DNA from: an uncultured Collinsella sp.
GTDB lineage: Bacteria; Actinomycetota; Coriobacteriia; Coriobacteriales; Coriobacteriaceae
NCBI GenBank assembly: GCA_958424475.1
Contig: CATZTY010000018.1
Location: 1-10,917, forward strand
Reading direction: 5' to 3'
Length of the DNA stretch: 10,917 nt
This document shows, one piece after another, positions 6,463 to 10,917 of the stretch. A program made the position numbers and the translations under genes. The notes below the pieces were generated by a model. The model did no database searches and was not told the origin of the DNA. It saw only the letters and a program-made list of their open reading frames with translations. The stretch's first letter is position 1; every line of letters begins with the position of its first letter.

Positions 6463-8828
6463 TAGCGCTCGCCTCCTTCCATGACGGCTGCAATTTCTTC
6501 TTGGGTAAGCCCCAGCTCCTCGGCGGAAAGCTGCGACTGTGCGATCTCCAGGTACGCCGGGCAGCTGCGCAGCAGCTCCTCGTGCGTGCCGGTGCCCACT
6601 ACGTGGCCGTCGTCGAGCACGATGATCTGGTCGGCGTGCATGATGGTCGCGATGCGCTGGGCCACGACCACGAGCGCGGCGTCGGTGACGTTTTTGGCCA
6701 GCTCTTCGCGCAGGCGCGCGTCGGGCTTGTAGTCGAGGGCGCTAAACGAATCATCGAACACCACGACCTCGGGCTTTTTGGCCAACGCGCGGGCGATGGC
6801 CAGACGCTGGCGCTGACCGCCCGAAACATTGGAGCCGCCCTGGCTAATGGGGGAGTCGTACCCGTCCTCGCGCTCGGCGATAAAGTCCTCCGCCTGGGCG
6901 ACGCGTGCTGCCTGGCGCATATCCTCGTCACTCACCATGTCGCCGGCAAACTTGAGGTTGCTCTCGACGGTACCCGAGAACAGGCGACCCTGCTGCGGAA
7001 TATAACCGATGCGGCGGCGCAGCTCGGAAAGGGTCATGTCGCGCACATCGACGCCGTCGAGCGAAATGCTGCCGCCCGTGACGTCGTACAGGCGCGGAAT
7101 CAGCTGCACGAGCGTGGACTTGCCCGAGCCCGTGGAGCCAATGATGCCGAGCATCTGGCCGGCGTGCGTGGTGAAGTTTACGCCGCTAATGACGTCGGCG
7201 CGGGCATCGGGATACTGGAAGCTCACGTCACGGAAGGTGAGCTCGCCGCGCGGCGCGCTGGCAGCGGGCAGTTTGGGCGAGGCGGGGTCGTTGATGCTCG
7301 TGGGGCAGGTGATGACCTCTTCCACGCGCTCGGCTGCGACCTCGGCGCGGGGCAGGATGACCGAAACCATGGTGAGGATCATAAACGCCATGACGATCTG
7401 CATGGTGTAGGAGATAAACGCCATCATGTTGCCGACCTGCATCACGCCGTCGGACACGCCCTGCGCGCCAAACCAGACGATAAGCACGGTGATGCAGTTC
7501 ATGACGAGCATCATGAGCGGCATCATAAAGCTCATGGCTCGGTTGGTGTAGAGCTGCGTGGTCATCAGGTCGAGCGAAGCCTTGTCAAAACGCTCGAGCT
7601 CATGCTCCTCGCGGTTGAACGAGCGGATGGGCATAAGGCCGTCGAGCAGCTCGCGGGCGGTAAGGTTCACACGGTCCACAAAGCTCTGCATCTTTTTGAA
7701 CTTGGGCATGGTGAGGCCCATGAGCACGCCGACAACGGCCGAAACCGCGATGATGGCCACGGCGATGGTCCACTCCAGACCGGTATGGTTGGCCAGGACG
7801 CGCATGACGGCGACGATGCCCATGACGGGGGCCATCAGGCACATGCGGATAAACAGGGTCGCGGCCATCTGGATCTGCTGAATGTCGTTGGTGCAGCGGG
7901 TGATGAGCGAGGCCTGGCTAAATTTGCCCACCTCGGCCGGCGAGAAGTGCATAACCTTGTTGAAGGTTTCGCGGCGCAGGTCGCGGGCGATGGAGCAGGC
8001 GGTGCGCGAAGCCACGGCACCGGTCAGGATAGTGGCGACGAGCGACACCAGGCACAGCCCAAACATCGTAGTCGCCATGCGGCCCAGGTAGGCGTTCTGC
8101 ACGTCGGCGGGGTCGATGCCCTGTGCCTTGTACTCGTCCTGTACATAGCTCACGGCGCGCTGAGTGACGATGGAGCCCGACATGGAGCCCATTTTGTCCG
8201 CCATTTGGTTGGCGCCCTCGACGAGCTTGCTTTGGTCTACCAGACCGCCTTCAACGCCTAGACGCAGGCTCTTCATCGTGATCTTACCGCCGTCGGCATC
8301 AATCTGCTTTTGCATGTTCTGCGCCGCCGCGGCTTTCTGCTGCATCTCGGCGAGTTGCTCGGGCGTCATCGCCGCCATCTGCTCGGGCGTGGGCATGGCC
8401 TGAGCATCGCTGTTGTCTTTCTCGCCGGACGTGCCCATCATGTCACCCATGGAGTTGGCATCGATGCCCTGGTTGAACGAAAGGACGACAGTCTCGGGCA
8501 GGCTCATGATGTCGGAAATCTTGCCGCCGTCGGCGCGCTCCTCCTCGGTGCCCTTGTACGTTCGAATGCCGTTATTGTCCGCCTTGCTAAACACGGCCTC
8601 CACAGCCTTGGCGTCCTTGGTGCTCATAAAGAGTTCGAGGTCGTCGAGCGATTCGGCGCGGATGGTGTCGGGCACGGGCGACGCGATGCCGCCTTGCTGC
8701 ACACCCACGTCGACGATGTCGCTCATATAGGTAGGCAGCGCCAGATCGGCGTTGCAGCTGATTACGATAAGTACGATAGCTGCGAACAGTGCCAGGATAT
8801 GTTTTTTAAAGAGCTTGAGAATCCTCAC
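6462..8828 (-). CDS. Heterodimeric ABC exporter, subunit 1 (degenerate ATP site, large extracytoplasmic insertion)
   Basis: ABC exporter half of 788 residues, about 200 longer than usual. The first membrane helix is at about 10-30 and the second at about 251-275. Between them are some 215 mostly polar residues, predicted outside the membrane, with a Met/Gln/Ala-rich helical stretch near 143-175. The nucleotide-binding domain has Walker A GSTGSGKST (564-572), PQQ Q-loop (611-613), signature VSGGQ (668-672), Walker B VVVFDD with Asp693 in place of the catalytic Glu, and Gln724 in place of the switch His (VAQR). Both changes are typical of the degenerate subunit of asymmetric exporters such as TM287/288 and BmrCD. 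The start is GTG at 8828, overlapping the marR stop as GTGA, with AAGGAGAG 7 bp upstream inside marR. The pump's substrate is not evident; the MarR regulator suggests drug or toxic-metabolite efflux. Confidence 0.92.
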   Translation of the reverse strand: MRILKLFKKHILALFAAIVLIVISCNADLALPTYMSDIVDVGVQQGGIASPVPDTIRAESLDDLELFMSTKDAKAVEAVFSKADNNGIRTYKGTEEERADGGKISDIMSLPETVVLSFNQGIDANSMGDMMGTSGEKDNSDAQAMPTPEQMAAMTPEQLAEMQQKAAAAQNMQKQIDADGGKITMKSLRLGVEGGLVDQSKLVEGANQMADKMGSMSGSIVTQRAVSYVQDEYKAQGIDPADVQNAYLGRMATTMFGLCLVSLVATILTGAVASRTACSIARDLRRETFNKVMHFSPAEVGKFSQASLITRCTNDIQQIQMAATLFIRMCLMAPVMGIVAVMRVLANHTGLEWTIAVAIIAVSAVVGVLMGLTMPKFKKMQSFVDRVNLTARELLDGLMPIRSFNREEHELERFDKASLDLMTTQLYTNRAMSFMMPLMMLVMNCITVLIVWFGAQGVSDGVMQVGNMMAFISYTMQIVMAFMILTMVSVILPRAEVAAERVEEVITCPTSINDPASPKLPAASAPRGELTFRDVSFQYPDARADVISGVNFTTHAGQMLGIIGSTGSGKSTLVQLIPRLYDVTGGSISLDGVDVRDMTLSELRRRIGYIPQQGRLFSGTVESNLKFAGDMVSDEDMRQAARVAQAEDFIAEREDGYDSPISQGGSNVSGGQRQRLAIARALAKKPEVVVFDDSFSALDYKPDARLREELAKNVTDAALVVVAQRIATIMHADQIIVLDDGHVVGTGTHEELLRSCPAYLEIAQSQLSAEELGLTQEEIAAVMEGGER

Positions 8829-9274
8829 TCGGCATCTCTCCTTTCTTGATTGCGGTCGATAATTTCGTTGGCACGTCTAAGAAGGCGCACCATCTCTTGG
8901 GTATCTGTTTCGCCAAGCTGCTCGAGGAAGGCCGCGGTGCGGTCCTCGAATTCCCGACGTTTGATTTCGAGATCCTGGAATCCTTTGTCGGTCACCGTGA
9001 CGTGCACGCGACGACGGTCGGTCTTTGAGTGCTCGCGCTCGACCCAGCCCTTGGCTTCGAGAGCGCGTAGGATATTGGCGATGCGGGCACTCGAGACCCA
9101 GGCACGATCGGCGAGTTCGCTCGGCGTGAGCGAGCCGCCGGCGCGCATGAGGGCGCGCATGACGGCCATCTCGCCACCCAGAGCCTGGTCGGCAAAGCGC
9201 GAAACGCGCTGGTGCATGCTGCCAAACTCGGTAAAGAGCTGACGCCCAAGTTCATGGAAATCGGTATCTTCCAC
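8825..9274 (-). CDS. MarR-family transcriptional regulator
   Basis: 149-residue winged-helix regulator of the MarR type. The DNA-binding region spans about 48-97: LTPSELADRAWVSSARIANI forms the helix-turn-helix, and KTDRRRVHVTVTDKG forms the wing with the conserved D-RRR signature. Helical dimerisation segments lie on both sides. Such proteins usually repress a neighbouring gene and release DNA when a small phenolic or drug-like ligand binds. It is the first gene of the operon and overlaps the exporter start by 3 bp. The start used is GTG at 9274, because no ATG is in frame nearby; only a weak AGGGG lies 6 bp upstream, so the start is less sure than the family. A repeated palindrome overlaps this start codon and may be its own operator. 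Confidence 0.88.
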   Translation of the reverse strand: MEDTDFHELGRQLFTEFGSMHQRVSRFADQALGGEMAVMRALMRAGGSLTPSELADRAWVSSARIANILRALEAKGWVEREHSKTDRRRVHVTVTDKGFQDLEIKRREFEDRTAAFLEQLGETDTQEMVRLLRRANEIIDRNQERRDAE

Positions 9275-9314
9275 CGAAAACCCCTAACACTAGAAACTAT
9301 TTTCGGTGAAAGAT
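9266..9314 (-). promoter_or_regulatory. Probable autoregulatory operator pair of the MarR gene
   Basis: The 15-bp arms ATCTTCCACCGAAAA (9266-9280) and TTTTCGGTGAAAGAT (9300-9314) are inverse complements at 14 of 15 positions, with a 19-bp spacer. Each arm is itself near-palindromic (TTTC-ACC-GAAA type), so there may be two separate binding sites 34 bp apart. One arm covers the GTG start codon. The other overlaps a candidate minus-strand -10 box, TATCAT (9318-9313). That placement suits repression of the operon by its first product. I found no convincing -35 box. Confidence 0.5.
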
Positions 9315-9341
9315 GATACCCCCGCCCAAGCATTCCATTCG

Positions 9342-9372
9342 GTAGATTTCTAGGCATGTCCCAAAAATCTAC
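9342..9372. promoter_or_regulatory. Palindromic element in the divergent intergenic region
   Basis: GTAGATTT (9342-9349) and AAATCTAC (9365-9372) are exact inverse complements across 15 bp. The element lies about 70 bp upstream of marR and over 120 bp before the -10 box of the dehydrogenase gene. It may be a regulator site or chance; no matching copy was seen elsewhere in the window. Confidence 0.3.
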
Positions 9373-9468
9373 TTGGCCGCTAGGCAATATTAAGAGTGCA
9401 TTAAGACTTAAAATCATTCAATTGCTGAAGCGTTTCAAAGAACTATTATGCACGCGGTTAGGCGAGGG

Positions 9469-9503
9469 GTTGTCACCACCATGACGACTGGGACTCATAT
9501 AAT
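9469..9503 (+). promoter_or_regulatory. Promoter region of the dehydrogenase-kdgT genes with a possible operator
   Basis: A perfect TATAAT lies at 9498-9503, about 60 bp before the start codon. The best upstream hexamer, TTGTCA (9470-9475), is 22 bp away, too far for a normal sigma-70 promoter. It forms part of an inverted repeat, GTTGTCA-6 bp-TGACGAC (9469-9488, 6 of 7 positions paired), that occupies the place of the -35 box. This suggests a regulator bound there, either an activator replacing -35 contacts or a repressor. Confidence 0.45.
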
Positions 9504-9550
9504 CGCCACGTGCGATGCTCCAACTTCCCGCAAGGAGACACCTTACATAA

Positions 9551-9556
9551 AGGGGG
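9551..9556 (+). promoter_or_regulatory. Ribosome binding site that fixes the dehydrogenase start
   Basis: AGGGGG lies 8 bp before the ATG at 9565. The frame is open upstream to an ATG at 9448, but those 39 codons would include the TATAAT promoter and encode no dehydrogenase-like sequence, so the shorter form is chosen. Confidence 0.7.
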
Positions 9557-9564
9557 ATGGAGTC

Positions 9565-10314
9565 ATGGCATTTGACTTCACGGGTAAAACCGCGATCGTT
9601 ACCGGTGGCACTCAGGGCATTGGCCTCGAGATCGCCAAGGGTATCGTTGCGGGCGGCGGACACGTCGCGCTCATCGCAAGGAACGCTACTAAGGGCGAGG
9701 CCGCTGTGGCCGAGCTTGGCGAGGGCAACAAGTTCTATCAGCTCGATGTCGCCGATGCGCCCAAGGCGCGCGAGACCGTCGAGCAGATTTTTACGGACCT
9801 GCCGCAAACCAACATCTTGATCAACTGCGCTGGCGTCATCAGCACCAAGAAGTTCGACGAGATCGATGACACCGAGTGGCGTCGCACCATCGACATCAAC
9901 CTCAATGGCACCTTTACCATGATGAACGCCGTGTACCCGCACTTTAAGGCGGCCCATGCCGGCACTATCGTCAACGTGAGTTCCGTTGCGGGCAAGATCG
10001 GTGGCGGCCTGCTCGGCACCGCTGCCTACGCCAGCTCCAAGGCCGGTGTTAACGGTCTGACCAAGGCGGTCGCCAAGGAAGGCGGCAAGTTCGGCGTCCG
10101 CTGCAACGCCGTGTGCCCGTCGCTCACCCTTACCGATATGACCTCGATTCTCTCTGACGAGAACTCTCAGCGCATCATCAACGGTATTCCTCTGGGCCGC
10201 GCCGCCCAGGCCAGCGAGCCTGCGCAGATGGTGCTGTTCTTCGCTTCCGACCTCGCCAGCTTCGTGAACGGCGAGATCGGTGACTGCGACGGCGGCATCG
10301 TCCTGGACGGGTAA
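9565..10314 (+). CDS. Short-chain dehydrogenase/reductase, KduD/FabG-like
   Basis: Classical NAD(P)-dependent short-chain dehydrogenase of 249 residues, the usual length. The cofactor motif TGGTQGIG is at 13-20, NCAG (a variant of NNAG) at 87-90, catalytic Asn112, Ser140, and YASSK with Tyr155 and Lys159. The GGGLLG loop before Tyr155 is slightly longer than in FabG. Asp61-Val62 is the usual adenine-ring contact. The product ends in a normal C-terminal GG-containing segment (GDCDGGIVLDG). It is followed by a 2-keto-3-deoxygluconate permease gene, which suggests action on a keto-deoxy sugar acid, for example a KduD-type 2-dehydro-3-deoxygluconate 5-dehydrogenase. The family is certain; the substrate rests on context only, and a generic sugar-acid or polyol dehydrogenase is possible. 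Hence no symbol is given. Confidence 0.9.
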   Translation: MAFDFTGKTAIVTGGTQGIGLEIAKGIVAGGGHVALIARNATKGEAAVAELGEGNKFYQLDVADAPKARETVEQIFTDLPQTNILINCAGVISTKKFDEIDDTEWRRTIDINLNGTFTMMNAVYPHFKAAHAGTIVNVSSVAGKIGGGLLGTAAYASSKAGVNGLTKAVAKEGGKFGVRCNAVCPSLTLTDMTSILSDENSQRIINGIPLGRAAQASEPAQMVLFFASDLASFVNGEIGDCDGGIVLDG

Positions 10315-10333
10315 TACCCCGCGATGACTATTC

Positions 10334-10373
10334 GGCGACGGCTCCTGCGACTCGGGACCGTCGCCTTCTTTCT
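10334..10373 (+). terminator. Intercistronic stem-loop between the dehydrogenase and kdgT genes
   Basis: GGCGACGG (10334-10341) pairs with CCGTCGCC (10358-10365), with a further TCC/GGA inside, and is followed by TTCTTTCT. The interrupted T tract suggests partial termination or an mRNA-processing/stability element. It would uncouple expression of the dehydrogenase from the permease, unless kdgT has its own promoter in the 108-bp gap; I saw no strong one. Confidence 0.5.
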
Positions 10374-10422
10374 GACATAGGCGCGTGCGGCTACGATTCG
10401 CATGCATCCAAAGGAGATATAT

Positions 10423-10917
10423 ATGAGTGAATTGACTGCGGTGGAGGCGCCGGCGGCAAAGGAGCCGTTCTTTAAGATGTCCTCCATCCCGGGTGCCAAT
10501 ATTTTGGTGCCGCTTTTGCTGGGCTGCCTGCTCAACACGCTATTCCCCGACCTGTTCAAAACGCTCGGCAGCTTTACGCTTGGTATGACCCAGCAGGGCG
10601 CAGGCCCGCTCGTGGGTGCTTTTTTGCTCATCGTCGGTACGACAATTTCGTTTAAGAGTGCTCCTGCCGCCGCTGCACGCGGCGCCATCATCATCGCCGT
10701 CAAGCAGATCGTGGTCGTTGCCGTGTCGCTGCTCATCCTTTATGTGTTCAACGACAACCTGTTTGGCATCTCTGCCATGGTGATGCTGGCGGCTTGCACC
10801 GGCGCCAACAACGCTATGTACGCTGGTCTGATGGGCACCATGGGTAACGAGGCCGAGCGTGGCGCCGTCGCCATCACTACGCTGGTTGTCGGCCCTCCGG
10901 TCACGATGATCGTGCTC
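10423..10917 (+). CDS. kdgT: 2-keto-3-deoxygluconate permease, KdgT family (3'-partial)
   Basis: First 165 residues of a membrane transporter that runs off the right edge; family members are about 310-330 residues long. It would import 2-keto-3-deoxygluconate, a pectin/hexuronate breakdown product, by proton symport. The N-terminus has a short hydrophilic lead of about 18 residues, then IPGANILVPLLLG (22-34), matching the E. coli KdgT opening IPGGMMLVPLFLG. Further hydrophobic segments are near 60-77, 88-109, 116-138 and 148-165. TGANNAMYAGLMGTMG (126-141) corresponds to the family's TNGGLYASIM region. The ATG at 10423 has AAGGAG 6 bp upstream (10411-10416). The preceding dehydrogenase gene supports a sugar-acid utilisation locus; KDG kinase and aldolase genes may lie to the right, unseen. 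Confidence 0.88.
   Translation, partial: MSELTAVEAPAAKEPFFKMSSIPGANILVPLLLGCLLNTLFPDLFKTLGSFTLGMTQQGAGPLVGAFLLIVGTTISFKSAPAAAARGAIIIAVKQIVVVAVSLLILYVFNDNLFGISAMVMLAACTGANNAMYAGLMGTMGNEAERGAVAITTLVVGPPVTMIVL

Noticed and set aside
4480-6465. 661-codon plus-strand open frame opposite exporter subunit 2
   Set aside because: It is an antisense shadow of a gene with full ABC motifs; its translation is rich in Ala, Val, His and Asp with no recognisable domain, and no ribosome binding site precedes its first Met.
6501-8261. 586-codon plus-strand open frame opposite exporter subunit 1
   Set aside because: Antisense shadow caused by GC-rich codon bias; His/Gly/Asp-rich low-complexity product without domain motifs.
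9418-10407. 329-codon minus-strand open frame opposite the dehydrogenase gene
   Set aside because: It overlaps the complete short-chain dehydrogenase and its promoter, and shows no domain of its own.

Overview
The window reads as a chromosomal segment from a GC-rich Gram-positive gut anaerobe of the Coriobacteriia, most likely Collinsella. This placement is an inference from codon use, gene content and the look of the intergenic repeats; no rRNA or marker gene is present to confirm it. There are eight protein genes, two of them cut by the window edges. I see no tRNA, rRNA or CRISPR array.

Layout, left to right. (1) Positions 2-1249 (+) are the C-terminal part of a BceB-like FtsX-family ABC permease. 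(2) Positions 1250-1462 are intergenic and hold two consecutive inverted repeats with related arms and identical 25-nt spacers, just ahead of (3) aguA, agmatine deiminase (1463-2668, +). (4) Positions 2669-3002 are a gene-free stretch full of stem-loops between convergent genes. (5) A class I DAHP synthase gene (3003-4034, -), the entry step of aromatic amino acid synthesis, has a good promoter at 4089-4117. (6) Positions 4118-4614 are gene-free: a 39-bp palindromic unit, an AT-rich 238-bp element with 38-bp imperfect terminal inverted repeats that looks like a non-autonomous mobile element or MITE, and the terminator of the next operon. (7) A three-gene minus-strand operon, 9274 down to 4615, encodes a MarR-type regulator followed by the two halves of a heterodimeric ABC exporter; the genes overlap by a few bases and end in a clear intrinsic terminator. 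(8) Divergently, 9565-10314 (+) encodes a short-chain dehydrogenase and 10423 onward a 2-keto-3-deoxygluconate permease of the KdgT family, cut by the right edge.

How the genes work together. The MarR-exporter operon looks like a self-regulated efflux unit: the regulator is co-transcribed with the pump, and a repeated palindromic motif lies over its start codon and a candidate -10 box. In the exporter, the first subunit carries a degenerate ATP site (Asp for the catalytic Glu, Gln for the switch His) and the second a canonical one, the pattern of asymmetric heterodimeric exporters. The first subunit also has about 215 residues inserted between its first two membrane helices. The dehydrogenase-KdgT pair suggests uptake and oxidoreduction of a hexuronate or pectin-derived keto-deoxy sugar acid. 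AguA and DAHP synthase are stand-alone metabolic genes, and no other agmatine or shikimate gene is in view.

The items most worth a second look are the non-coding ones: the double inverted repeat before aguA, the 238-bp inverted-repeat element, and the stem-loop cluster downstream of DAHP synthase. The extracytoplasmic insertion of the ABC subunit is the most unusual protein feature. I did not find a clearly new multi-gene system.
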